A stretch of 56,650 nucleotides of DNA. It comes from Vibrio rotiferianus CAIM 577 = LMG 21460. Its GTDB lineage: Bacteria; Pseudomonadota; Gammaproteobacteria; Enterobacterales; Vibrionaceae. A program made the position numbers and the translations under genes. This document shows, one piece after another, positions 38,163-47,002 of this stretch; position 1 is the first letter of the stretch, and every line of letters begins with the position of its first letter. The notes beneath the pieces were generated by a model. It was not told the origin of the DNA and searched no databases. It saw nothing but the letters and a program-made list of their open reading frames with translations. The DNA lies in assembly GCF_002741985.1 (NCBI RefSeq), contig NZ_APHW01000003.1, forward strand, positions 1 to 56,650, read 5' to 3'.

Positions 38163-39236
38163 ATGCAAAGAAGTGAATTGAGCAACATTAACATCAGCGA
38201 AGAACAAGTACTGATCACGCCAGAGGAGCTAAAAGTTAAGCTTCCTTTGAGTGAAAAGGCACGTCGTTTTATTCAAGAGTCTCGCCAAACCATCGCTGAC
38301 ATCATTCACAAAAAAGATCATCGTCTGCTTGTTGTATGTGGACCATGTTCTATTCATGACGTTGAAGCTGCGAAGGATTACGCAAAGCGTCTAAAAGCTC
38401 TTTCTGAACAACTAAGCGACCAACTGTATATTGTAATGCGTGTTTACTTTGAGAAGCCTCGAACCACGGTTGGTTGGAAAGGCCTGATCAATGACCCACA
38501 CCTAGACGGCAGCTTCGACATTGAACACGGTCTGCATGTTGGTCGCGAACTGCTGGTTGAATTGGCTGAGATGGAAATCCCGCTAGCAACAGAAGCCCTT
38601 GACCCAATCAGTCCACAATACCTTGCAGATACTTTTAGCTGGGCAGCGATCGGTGCTCGTACGACTGAGTCACAAACTCACCGCGAGATGGCAAGTGGCC
38701 TTTCTATGCCGATTGGCTTCAAGAATGGTACGGACGGTAGCTTGGCAACCGCTGTTAACGCGATGCAGGCGGCCTCTTCTAGTCACCGTTTCATGGGGAT
38801 TAACCGTGAAGGTCAGGTAGCGCTACTTACTACACAAGGCAATCCTAATGGTCACGTGATTCTACGTGGTGGTAAGCAAACCAACTACGATTCAGTATCA
38901 GTGACAGAATGTGAGCAAGAAATGGCGAAGTCTGGGCTTGATGCTTCATTAATGGTGGACTGTAGCCATGCAAACTCACGTAAAGATTACCGTCGTCAGC
39001 CATTGGTTGCGGAAGACGTGATTCACCAAATCCGTGAAGGCAACAAGTCGATTATCGGCTTGATGATTGAGAGCCATATCAATGAGGGTAACCAATCTTC
39101 TGAGCTAGCTCTTGAAGATATGAAATACGGCGTATCGATCACCGACGCATGTATCAATTGGGATTCAACTGAGGCACTATTACGTCATGCACACGAAGAG
39201 CTGGTGCCTTTCTTAGAGAATCGTCTAAAAGGCTAA
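38163..39236 (+). CDS. aroF: DAHP synthase, Tyr-sensitive type (AroF)
   Basis: AroF condenses PEP and erythrose-4-P to DAHP, the first step of the shikimate pathway. The protein has 357 residues (E. coli AroF 356). Conserved motifs: VVCGPCSIHD, YFEKPRTTVGWKGLINDP, GARTTESQTHREMASGLS, GFKNGTDGS and DCSHANS, with metal ligands Cys, His, Glu and Asp. The start is ATG 38163, where homology to E. coli AroF (MQKDALNN) begins; an in-frame TTG at 38130 with AAGGA is an alternative. Its assignment as the Tyr-regulated isoenzyme rests on TyrR boxes and on tyrA directly downstream (24 bases). Confidence 0.94.
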   Translation: MQRSELSNINISEEQVLITPEELKVKLPLSEKARRFIQESRQTIADIIHKKDHRLLVVCGPCSIHDVEAAKDYAKRLKALSEQLSDQLYIVMRVYFEKPRTTVGWKGLINDPHLDGSFDIEHGLHVGRELLVELAEMEIPLATEALDPISPQYLADTFSWAAIGARTTESQTHREMASGLSMPIGFKNGTDGSLATAVNAMQAASSSHRFMGINREGQVALLTTQGNPNGHVILRGGKQTNYDSVSVTECEQEMAKSGLDASLMVDCSHANSRKDYRRQPLVAEDVIHQIREGNKSIIGLMIESHINEGNQSSELALEDMKYGVSITDACINWDSTEALLRHAHEELVPFLENRLKG

Positions 39237-39260
39237 CAACACGGGATTTAAGGAACATCA

Positions 39261-40390
39261 ATGGCAGTTGAACTTAACGCATTACGCGATCAGATTGATG
39301 CAGTCGACAAGCAAATGCTAGAGCTATTAGCTCAGCGTTTAGCACTAGTAGAGCAAGTGGGTGAAGTAAAAAGCGAACATGGTTTGCCAATTTATGCCCC
39401 AGATCGTGAGGCGGCAATGCTGGCGTCACGACGAGCTGAAGCTGAAAAAATGGGAATCCCCCCCCACAGCTGATTGAAGACATTCTTCGTCGAACTATGC
39501 GTGAGTCTTATGCCAGCGAGAAAGATTCCGGTTTTAAGTGTTTGAACCCAGAATTGCGCTCAGTGGTCATTATTGGTGGTAATGGCCAGTTAGGTGGTTT
39601 GTTTGGCCGAATGTTTAAGCTATCTGGTTACCAAGTTAAAGTGCTGGGTAGTAAAGACTGGGATCATGCTGACGACATCCTGAAAGATGCGGGGCTGGTT
39701 GTCGTTACTGTACCGATTCATCTAACAGAAGGTGTGATTGAAAAGCTAGGCAACCTGCCAAAAGACTGCATTCTGTGTGACCTGACTTCTATTAAGTCGA
39801 AGCCTTTGCAAGCAATGTTGAATGTGCATCAAGGCCCCGTAGTTGGTTTACACCCAATGTTTGGCCCAGATGTTCCGAGCCTAGCGAAGCAGGTGATTGT
39901 GTACTGTGATGGTCGTGGTAACGATCAATACCAATGGCTATTGCAACAGTTTGGTATTTGGGGCGCAAGTCTGTGCCAAATTGATGCGCAAGAGCACGAT
40001 CATGGCATGACTTTGATTCAGGCGCTGCGTCACTTCACTTCGTTTGCTTACGGTATGCACTTAAGCAAAGAGAATCCAAACATTGAACAACTGCTCAAAC
40101 TGAGCTCACCAATTTACCGTTTGGAGTTAGCGATGGTAGGGCGTCTGTTTGGTCAAGATCCAAACCTCTACGGTGACATCATTCTTTCGTCGCAAGAGAA
40201 CATCGACATGATTAAGCGATTCCACCAACGTTTTGGTGAAGCGCTAAGCATATTGGATAGCAAAGACAAAGCGGAGTTTGTCGAAAGTTTTGAACAAGTG
40301 AGTGATTGGTTTGGCGAGTACTCGCAGCAATTTATGAATGAGAGTCAGAACCTACTCAAACAAGCTAACGATAATATCCATCGTGGATAA
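39261..40390 (+). pseudogene. tyrA: Chorismate mutase / prephenate dehydrogenase, frameshifted
   Basis: TyrA makes 4-hydroxyphenylpyruvate from chorismate in two steps. The chorismate mutase domain ([23 protein letters not shown]) and the dehydrogenase domain ([38 protein letters not shown]) are both complete. The frame breaks in a run of eight Cs at 39458-39465: the mutase frame hits TGA at 39471, and the dehydrogenase is read in another frame. Six or nine Cs would restore a ~375-residue fusion ([19 protein letters not shown]). It is either a sequencing error or slippage in the homopolymer. A cell with this allele would lack the full fusion. Confidence 0.9.
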
Positions 40391-40407
40391 GCACTGATTT
40401 TAGATGC

Positions 40408-40438
40408 AAAAAGAGCAGCTCACAGGCTGCTCTTTTTT
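40408..40438. terminator. Bidirectional terminator after tyrA
   Basis: AAAAAGAGCAGC and GCTGCTCTTTTTT around a short loop, between tyrA and the convergent peptidase gene. Confidence 0.92.
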
Positions 40439-40458
40439 ATTTGGATGCCGAGAGATGA

Positions 40459-41460
40459 TCAGTTGGTCGATGTACCACTGTTGTCTTCACTCGATACTGT
40501 GCTAATACTGGTATCACGGTAGGGTGAGTTAGTCAGGTTGATTTGCAGACGAACGACATTATCAATCAATTGAACCAATGGTCCCCATTTCACCTTTTTC
40601 TCTTTTTCGAACGCGTAGTTGAAGTTTTCAGGTGTCCAATCCATCAGGTATTGAGGGTTCAACGCACGACCCAAAAAGCGCACTTCATAGTGTAAGTGTG
40701 GGCCAGTTGAGTTACCGGAATTACCACATTTTGCAATCACATCGCCTTTACTGACGAATTGACCGCTCTTCACTTTAAATCTGCTTAGGTGAGCAAACGA
40801 GCTCGAGAAACCAAAAGAGTGACGTAGAGTCAGGTAGTTGCCATAACCTCTGTTACTTGGTCGTACTGTTTCCACAACCCCATCAGCAGGGGCGAGAATC
40901 TCTTCACCACGCTTACAGGTGAGATCGATACCCGTGTGAACATGGCGTTTACCAGAAATAGGGTTAATACGACTGCCGTATGAAGATGAAATACGCTGGT
41001 AGGTCATCGGGCTATCGTTTGGTATCAAGCGGAACATGGTGGCTCTTACAGCAGAGTCAATGGCGGCAGCATCAATACGCTCTTCTAGAGCGAGATTGCT
41101 TTCTTCTCCGATCAATTCTTCATCTGCGAGGCCAAGTACAGACTCTACATCAAAGACTCGTTTGCCTAGTAGTTGAATCTGGTTGTTTTTATCTGTTAGC
41201 GACTGAGATAGCGAATGATTAGTATCTAATTGCTCTTCATACAGCGCTGTTATCTGAGCTTTTTCGCTTTCTAGCTTCGCAATGGTTTGGCTCAAGTTTT
41301 CTTGGTTTTCAACTTGCTGCTGATTCAAATACCAGGCACCACCGATGACCGCAGGGAGGGCGAGTAGGGATGCAAAAAACGCGAGGACCGAAGTGCGACC
41401 CAAATAAAAAAGCTGATCGCCGTTTTTAGTCGGGACCTGCATGGTTATTTTTTTAGACAT
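40459..41460 (-). CDS. M23-family (LytM) peptidoglycan endopeptidase
   Basis: A 333-residue membrane-anchored protein. One N-terminal membrane segment (~27-46) is followed by a coiled coil (~50-110), then an M23 domain with zinc ligands HVHTGIDL (His, Asp) and GPHLHYEVR (HxH). The catalytic residues are complete, so it is probably an active endopeptidase cleaving cross-links, rather than an EnvC/NlpD-like activator. It lies 26 bases after the PilZ gene on the same strand. Confidence 0.9.
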   Translation of the reverse strand: MSKKITMQVPTKNGDQLFYLGRTSVLAFFASLLALPAVIGGAWYLNQQQVENQENLSQTIAKLESEKAQITALYEEQLDTNHSLSQSLTDKNNQIQLLGKRVFDVESVLGLADEELIGEESNLALEERIDAAAIDSAVRATMFRLIPNDSPMTYQRISSSYGSRINPISGKRHVHTGIDLTCKRGEEILAPADGVVETVRPSNRGYGNYLTLRHSFGFSSSFAHLSRFKVKSGQFVSKGDVIAKCGNSGNSTGPHLHYEVRFLGRALNPQYLMDWTPENFNYAFEKEKKVKWGPLVQLIDNVVRLQINLTNSPYRDTSISTVSSEDNSGTSTN

Positions 41461-41486
41461 GGCTCTTTACTGAGTTGAGTGGTGAA

Positions 41487-41855
41487 TTACTCTGCCCCGA
41501 GATCTGAAAGATGCTCTAACTCTCGGTTCAGTAGTTCATCACTACCAACATTCAATTCTATGAAACGTCGTAATTGACTAATGCTATCAATATCAATGCT
41601 GCTAATTTTAAGCCGAATGGCATTCTGATTCAAACTAACGATGTTAGCATTTAAACATACACTCTGTTCAGACTCAGAAAATACGAAACAGATTTCAACA
41701 GGAGAGTGAAGATCTAACTCTGCCGGTGAACTTGTTTCGAGTAGCAATCCGTGCAAAGACAAATCTTGAATTGTGGTATCGAGTTGGTTTGGCCCTTGAG
41801 TGAGCGTAGCAGGTACACGATAGATAATACGAGAAAAGCGGCGTCGTTCCGTCAT
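41487..41855 (-). CDS. PilZ-domain protein (PlzA-like)
   Basis: A 122-residue single PilZ domain. The c-di-GMP-binding motifs are both present: RxxxR (RRFSR, residues 4-8) and DxSxxG (DLSLHG). V. cholerae PlzA is encoded near tyrA in the same position, so this is likely its orthologue. Being upstream of the M23 gene (26-base gap), it probably forms an operon with it, and may link c-di-GMP to cell-wall remodelling; this link is inferred from position alone. Confidence 0.88.
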   Translation of the reverse strand: MTERRRFSRIIYRVPATLTQGPNQLDTTIQDLSLHGLLLETSSPAELDLHSPVEICFVFSESEQSVCLNANIVSLNQNAIRLKISSIDIDSISQLRRFIELNVGSDELLNRELEHLSDLGAE

Positions 41856-41969
41856 AGCACTTTCTTTTTTTGTTCGATATGACTAACTAGTCTATCAGAA
41901 AGCGCACTAATTATTCGATCTTGGTTCAAAAACTGCGGTTTTAAAACAAGATTCTGGCTAAATATGCAA

Positions 41970-41998
41970 CAAAGGTCGCCATGATAGCGACCTTTGAA
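41970..41998 (-). terminator. Terminator of ettA
   Basis: CAAAGGTCGC and GCGACCTTTG around CATGATA. The downstream T run on the minus strand is short. Confidence 0.75.
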
Positions 41999-42057
41999 CA
42001 AATTACAAGCACAGGCGGTGTTTAGATACCACCTGGCATATCAATACCGCGTCTAAA

Positions 42058-43725
42058 TTACTTAGATACGCGCTTGTATTTGATGCGGTGTGGTTCAGCT
42101 GCTTCAGGACCAAGGGTCTTCTTCAGCCACTCCATGTACTCGTTGTAGTTACCTTCGTAGAAGTTAACTTGACCTTCATCGCGGTAGTCGATGATGTGCG
42201 TCGCGATACGGTCTAGGAACCAACGGTCGTGCGAGATAACCATTGCACAGCCAGGGAACTCTAGTAGTGCTTCTTCAAGTGCACGTAGTGTTTCAACATC
42301 TAGGTCGTTGGTTGGCTCATCGAGTAGCAGTACGTTACCACCTGCCTTAAGCAGCTTCGCAAGGTGTACACGGTTACGCTCACCACCAGATAGCTCGCCA
42401 ATCACTTTCTGTTGGTCTGAACCTTTAAAGTTAAAGCGTGAACAGTATGCACGAGCTGGGATTTCGAAGTTGTTGATCTTGATGATGTCAGCGCCTTCAG
42501 AAATCTCTTGGAATACCGTGTTCTTGTCGTTCATTGAGTCACGGAACTGCTCAACAGACGCCAATTTCACTGTTTCACCTAGCTCAATCGTACCTGAGTC
42601 TGGCTGCTCAGTGCCGCTCAGCATCTTGAATAGAGTCGATTTACCTGCACCGTTGGCACCGATGATACCGACGATTGCACCCTTAGGCATGCTGAACGAT
42701 AGGTCATCGATAAGAACACGACCGTCGAATGACTTCGTTAGGTTGTTCACTTCGATAACTTTATCACCTAGACGCTCACCTGGCGGGATGAACAGTTCGT
42801 TAGTTTCGTTACGTTTTTGGTGATCCGTGTTTTGTAGCTCTTCAAAGCGCGCCATACGTGCTTTCGATTTTGCCTGACGACCTTTAGGGTTTTGACGAAC
42901 CCACTCAAGTTCTTTCTCGATGGTCTTCTGACGAGCTTTTTCTTGAGATGCTTCTTGTTGTAGACGAGCATCTTTTTGCTCCAGCCAAGAAGTGTAGTTA
43001 CCTTCCCATGGAATACCTTCACCACGGTCAAGTTCTAGGATCCAACCCGCTGCGTTATCTAGGAAGTAACGGTCGTGGGTAATCGCAACTACAGTACCAG
43101 TATAGTCAACTAGGAAGCGCTCTAGCCATGCAACAGACTCAGCATCCAAGTGGTTGGTTGGTTCGTCTAGTAGTAGCATGTCTGGCTTTTCTAGAAGTAG
43201 ACGACAGATTGCAACACGGCGACGCTCACCACCTGATAGGTGCGCGATCTTTTGATCCCACTCAGGAAGACGAAGCGCATCTGCAGCGCGCTCTAGCGCG
43301 TTGTCTAGGTTATGACCATCTTTAGCTTGGATCAGAGCTTCTAGCTCACCCTGTTCTTTTGCAAGAGCGTCGAAGTCAGCATCTGGTTCTGCATATGCTG
43401 CATATACCGCATCCAAACGCTTAAGCGCGTCAGCAACATCTGAAACGGCTTCTTCAACGATTTCACGAACGGTCTTAGATTCGTCTAGTACAGGTTCTTG
43501 AGGCAAGTAACCTACGTTTAGACCTGGTTGTGGACGAGCCTCACCATCAATATCAGTATCGATACCCGCCATGATTCGTAGCAGTGTTGATTTACCTGCA
43601 CCGTTCAGACCTAGAACACCGATTTTTGCACCAGGGAAGAAGCTTAGAGAGATGTCTTTAAGAATTTGACGCTTAGGTGGCACGATTTTGCTCACCCGCG
43701 ACATGGTATATACGTATTCAGCCAT
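42058..43725 (-). CDS. ettA: Energy-dependent translational throttle protein EttA
   Basis: EttA is an ABC-F protein that binds the ribosomal E site and gates entry into elongation according to ATP/ADP. The protein has 555 residues, typical. Two ABC cassettes: Walker A GLNGAGKST and GANGAGKST, signatures LSGGERRRVA and LSGGERNRVH, Walker B LLLDEPTNHLD and LLLDEPTNDLD. The Arm domain and the linker (RQNPKGRQAKSKARMARFEEL) are present. Codon bias suggests high expression. It is divergent from slt. Confidence 0.97.
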   Translation of the reverse strand: MAEYVYTMSRVSKIVPPKRQILKDISLSFFPGAKIGVLGLNGAGKSTLLRIMAGIDTDIDGEARPQPGLNVGYLPQEPVLDESKTVREIVEEAVSDVADALKRLDAVYAAYAEPDADFDALAKEQGELEALIQAKDGHNLDNALERAADALRLPEWDQKIAHLSGGERRRVAICRLLLEKPDMLLLDEPTNHLDAESVAWLERFLVDYTGTVVAITHDRYFLDNAAGWILELDRGEGIPWEGNYTSWLEQKDARLQQEASQEKARQKTIEKELEWVRQNPKGRQAKSKARMARFEELQNTDHQKRNETNELFIPPGERLGDKVIEVNNLTKSFDGRVLIDDLSFSMPKGAIVGIIGANGAGKSTLFKMLSGTEQPDSGTIELGETVKLASVEQFRDSMNDKNTVFQEISEGADIIKINNFEIPARAYCSRFNFKGSDQQKVIGELSGGERNRVHLAKLLKAGGNVLLLDEPTNDLDVETLRALEEALLEFPGCAMVISHDRWFLDRIATHIIDYRDEGQVNFYEGNYNEYMEWLKKTLGPEAAEPHRIKYKRVSK

Positions 43726-43768
43726 TGCCGATCGTTCCTAAATTAACTGTCATTCAAAGGCTCTATTT

Positions 43769-43868
43769 TATACCAACTACTTGAGTTTTGTTACCGCAAT
43801 GCAAGAAATTCACAGCTCGTGTGATTTCTTCTTCATTGCTGACCGGAAACTCACAACGTTAGGGTATA
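43769..43868. repeat. 100-bp imperfect palindrome between ettA and slt
   Basis: Begins TATACC and ends GGGTATA. The outer arms (ACTTGAGTTTTG with GGAAACTCACAACG) pair imperfectly. A central hairpin is made by GCAATGCAAGAAATTCACA and TGTGATTTCTTCTTCATTGC. It has the same plan as the 27842-27970 palindrome but a diverged core. The remaining ~230 bases to slt hold no gene I can support. Confidence 0.7.
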
Positions 43869-44100
43869 CACTTTTCTTGTTCACCTTAAATTCAATGTAC
43901 CGCGATTCATCAGGAAGAATGGATTGTTGGGAATCTATTTGTCTTGAAGGGTTCTAAAGTTTCACAAGTACAACATTTATTACATCAAGTCGCTTTACAA
44001 TAAGAACTTAATACGGTGTAAATAGATGCATATGATTTATGACTTGTTGCGCCTTGTATCCACTAGCGGCAAGAAATAAAGCGATAAACGTCTGGGGAAA

Positions 44101-46047
44101 ATGACGCACATGAGATTCAACGTATCGGAATTGGCTAAAAGAGTATGCTACGCAGCCGCTTTATGTGCGGTAAGCGTGTCAGCAAATGCTGCGCTGAGCC
44201 TAGAAAAACAGCGCCAAGTTTATGAGCAAGCTCAGGATTTATTAGACAAAAATGACATTGATGGTTACTTGTCTATCCGTTCTAAAATTGCTGACTATCC
44301 ACTGACACCTTATGTGGATTATCGAGTGTTTCTGAGGCAATTGTCGAACCAGTCTCCACAGCAGGTTGATGAATTTATTAAAGATCATGAGGCTTTTCCA
44401 TTTTCGCGTCGGATTCGCGCTCCTTACTTAGATAGCCTATATCGCCAGAAGGATTGGAAAACCATTACTGAGTTCCAGAAAGTGGAGCCGAGCGGTGAGC
44501 GTTATCAGTGTATTTTTTATGTGGCCCAATTAAAACAAGGCAAACAAGTCGCTGCGTTTAAGGGCGCTGAGCATATGTGGTTGCGAGGTAAGAGCATCGC
44601 CGATGAATGTGACCCATTATTCTCAGCTTGGGACAAAGCGGGAGAACGCACTGATGACATGATCTTGCAACGCATGTTGTTGGCGTTCGATGCGCGCAAT
44701 AGCGGTTTGATGAGTTACTTGCAAAAACTGCCAGAGTCAGCGAAAGCGCGGCAGCAAGCGAAAGCGATGAAAGTCTTGTTTGATAAACCGGAAACCGTTG
44801 CGGATTTTGCTAAGAAGCAACCTGCCAATGATTTTTATCGAGCACAAACTGAATATGCGTTAGAAAAGTTAGCTCGAAAAGATGTTGGTAAAGCGCAGAG
44901 TGCATACGCGACGGTAGTGAAAGGGCAAAAATTCTCCCCTGAGAAAGCGCAAGCTCTGGCTGACTACATTGCGATCCGTTTGATTCGTACTGAGTCGGAC
45001 TCATTAGCAAATTGGCGTGATGATAAAACGAAGTCGAGTAAGAATTTACCCTTGATTGAAAGCCGTATTCGTTTGTCGATCCAAAACGGCGATTGGAAAG
45101 GCGTACAGAAGTGGATCGCAGTACTCAATGATGAAGAGCAGGCGTCGCTTCGGTGGCAATATTGGTTAGGACGCAGTGAGATAGCGATGGGTGATGAAGT
45201 CGCAGGTAAGCAAAGACTGTCTAAGTTAGTTGGTCAACGTAACTTTTACAGTGTTGCAGCGGCCAATGCTATTGGTCAGTCGATAAAGTATCCGTCCTCG
45301 ACAATTAAGCTAGAAAAAAGAGTACTCAAACAATATCAGAGCTCTTTAACGCGAATTGAAGAGCTTATCGAAACCGACAAAATTGCAGCTGCAAAGAGTG
45401 AGTGGTCTCATTTGCTTGGTCGAGTGAGTAAAGAAGAAAAAACGATGTTGGCCGCTTATGCTGCTTCTAAGCGTTGGCATAACTTAACGGTCACAGCAAG
45501 TATTCAAGCAAAAATGTGGGACAACATACCATTGCGTTTCCCGATAGCTCACCGCTGGTGGTTTAACTTCTACGCTGAGAAGCACAATATCGACCCGATC
45601 ACTATGATGTCACTGGCTCGACAAGAAAGTGCTTTGGATTCAGAAGCGCGTTCACCCGTTGGTGCTCGAGGTTTGATGCAAATTATGCCAGCAACTGCGA
45701 AGTACACGGCACGCAAGTACAAGCTCAAGTATCAAGGTACACAAGACTTGTATAACGTGGGTAAGAATATCGAAATTGGTAGCCACTACTTACAAGGTTT
45801 GATGGAGGATTACGATAATAATCGTATTTTCGCGCTCGCTGCTTATAATGCAGGGCCTAACCGAGTAAAAACATGGCGAGAGCGAACTCAAGGTAAAGTG
45901 GATGCTTATTCCTTTATCGAAGCGATTCCATTTAAAGAAACTCGCGGTTATGTGCAAAACATCTTGATGTTTGAAACCTATTACCGCGATCTTTTAGGTG
46001 TCGATGGTGCGTTCTTGACCCCAAATGAGATCAATACCAAGTATTGA
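44101..46047 (+). CDS. slt: Soluble lytic murein transglycosylase Slt (Slt70)
   Basis: Slt cleaves the MurNAc-GlcNAc bond of uncrosslinked glycan, forming 1,6-anhydroMurNAc. The protein has 648 residues: a signal peptide (cleaved near SANA-AL), a long superhelical U and L domain, and a C-terminal GEWL-like SLT domain with ARQESALDSEARSPVGARGLMQIMPATA (catalytic Glu in RQESA) and LAAYNAGPNRV. ATG 44101 or ATG 44110 could start it; GGGGA is closer to 44101. trpR follows after 10 bases, as slt-trpR in E. coli. Its anhydro-products feed NagZ, AnmK and MurQ in this window. Confidence 0.96.
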   Translation: MTHMRFNVSELAKRVCYAAALCAVSVSANAALSLEKQRQVYEQAQDLLDKNDIDGYLSIRSKIADYPLTPYVDYRVFLRQLSNQSPQQVDEFIKDHEAFPFSRRIRAPYLDSLYRQKDWKTITEFQKVEPSGERYQCIFYVAQLKQGKQVAAFKGAEHMWLRGKSIADECDPLFSAWDKAGERTDDMILQRMLLAFDARNSGLMSYLQKLPESAKARQQAKAMKVLFDKPETVADFAKKQPANDFYRAQTEYALEKLARKDVGKAQSAYATVVKGQKFSPEKAQALADYIAIRLIRTESDSLANWRDDKTKSSKNLPLIESRIRLSIQNGDWKGVQKWIAVLNDEEQASLRWQYWLGRSEIAMGDEVAGKQRLSKLVGQRNFYSVAAANAIGQSIKYPSSTIKLEKRVLKQYQSSLTRIEELIETDKIAAAKSEWSHLLGRVSKEEKTMLAAYAASKRWHNLTVTASIQAKMWDNIPLRFPIAHRWWFNFYAEKHNIDPITMMSLARQESALDSEARSPVGARGLMQIMPATAKYTARKYKLKYQGTQDLYNVGKNIEIGSHYLQGLMEDYDNNRIFALAAYNAGPNRVKTWRERTQGKVDAYSFIEAIPFKETRGYVQNILMFETYYRDLLGVDGAFLTPNEINTKY

Positions 46048-46057
46048 GTGAGGTAAC

Positions 46058-46363
46058 TTGATGTCACACGAACCTGAGTACAAAGACTGGCAGCAGATTG
46101 TTGAACTGATCCGTTCAAGCGTGGATAACCAGCAACATGAGATGTTGTTGACCATGTTAATGACGCCGGATGAGAGAGAGTCGCTCACTGCACGAGTGAA
46201 TATTCTTAATGAATTGCTCAAAGGTGAGCTTTCTCAACGTCAAATCAGTCAAATGTTAGGGGTAGGCATTGCAACCATCACTCGTGGTTCGAATGAGTTA
46301 AAGTCGAAGTCCGATCTCGACAAAGACAAACTTAAGACATTATTAGAGCAGGGCGCTCAATAA
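46058..46363 (+). CDS. trpR: Trp operon repressor TrpR
   Basis: TrpR is the dimeric Trp-dependent repressor. The protein has 101 residues. Conserved core: DWQQIVELI, MLLTMLMTPDERESLTARVNIL, and the helix-turn-helix LSQRQISQMLGVGIATITRGSNELK. Translationally coupled or near-coupled to slt. I found no convincing trp operator in the slt upstream region, so autoregulation as in E. coli cannot be shown. Confidence 0.96.
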   Translation: MMSHEPEYKDWQQIVELIRSSVDNQQHEMLLTMLMTPDERESLTARVNILNELLKGELSQRQISQMLGVGIATITRGSNELKSKSDLDKDKLKTLLEQGAQ

Positions 46364-46396
46364 TCTTTGAGTCGAACTCTCTGAGGTACAGACGGC

Positions 46397-46424
46397 AAAA
46401 AGGGCGGAATCTCCGCCCTTTTTA
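46397..46424. terminator. Bidirectional terminator between trpR and yjjX
   Basis: AAAAAGGGCGGA ATC TCCGCCCTTTTT. Confidence 0.92.
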
Positions 46425-46444
46425 ATGCGAGCTTTACACAGTGA

Positions 46445-46978
46445 CTACAAGTTAGCAGGGAAGTGGTCTGGATTGGTAAATGGAATTAGCGCCAGAATCA
46501 AAGCCTGGTGATAGACCGAGCTGCGAGTCAGTTGGTTTTGAGTCAGTAAACCAATAGCACCGCCTTTTTGTTTGATGTTATCAGTACCAAATACTTCGTC
46601 CATTACATCACCAAGTTCATTGGCGTGTTCCAGTTTTTGTAATACTTCAGGTGGCAACATCAGACTCGCCGAACGAGATTCACCTCGGAGTGTGTCAGAC
46701 TCTATCACCATCCAAGCAAATGTAACTGACCCTTCAATTCCCGCTTCCAAGCCCACATAGAAATCTGCACTTGGTATTTCTGCTTTAGCGTTACGAACTC
46801 GGTTCAATGCGCCAAGGTGAGTTTCTTCATTCGACATCGGTTGATCTGCGACTTCACTCGGCACACTGACTCCAACAAACTCAAAACTATGCTTAGGGAG
46901 TGCACTTTGAAATGCACTCTCTACCGCTTTGATTTTTGCAGGGTTCAAGGAAGCGATAACGACTTTTTGGGTTGCCAT
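46445..46978 (-). CDS. yjjX: Inosine/xanthosine triphosphatase YjjX
   Basis: YjjX removes ITP and XTP from the nucleotide pool. The protein has 177 residues; N-terminal [18 protein letters not shown] binds nucleotide, and [12 protein letters not shown] and [13 protein letters not shown] are family motifs. It lies 24 bases after pheA on the same strand, so it is likely cotranscribed with pheA. In E. coli yjjX is beside trpR, and here it also neighbours trpR. Confidence 0.94.
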   Translation of the reverse strand: MATQKVVIASLNPAKIKAVESAFQSALPKHSFEFVGVSVPSEVADQPMSNEETHLGALNRVRNAKAEIPSADFYVGLEAGIEGSVTFAWMVIESDTLRGESRSASLMLPPEVLQKLEHANELGDVMDEVFGTDNIKQKGGAIGLLTQNQLTRSSVYHQALILALIPFTNPDHFPANL

Positions 46979-47002
46979 GATCTTTTTACCTATCGTAGTC
47001 CA

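Noticed and set aside
42191..42823. 210-codon forward ORF antisense to ettA
   Set aside because: Ser/Arg-rich shadow of strongly codon-biased ettA on the other strand.
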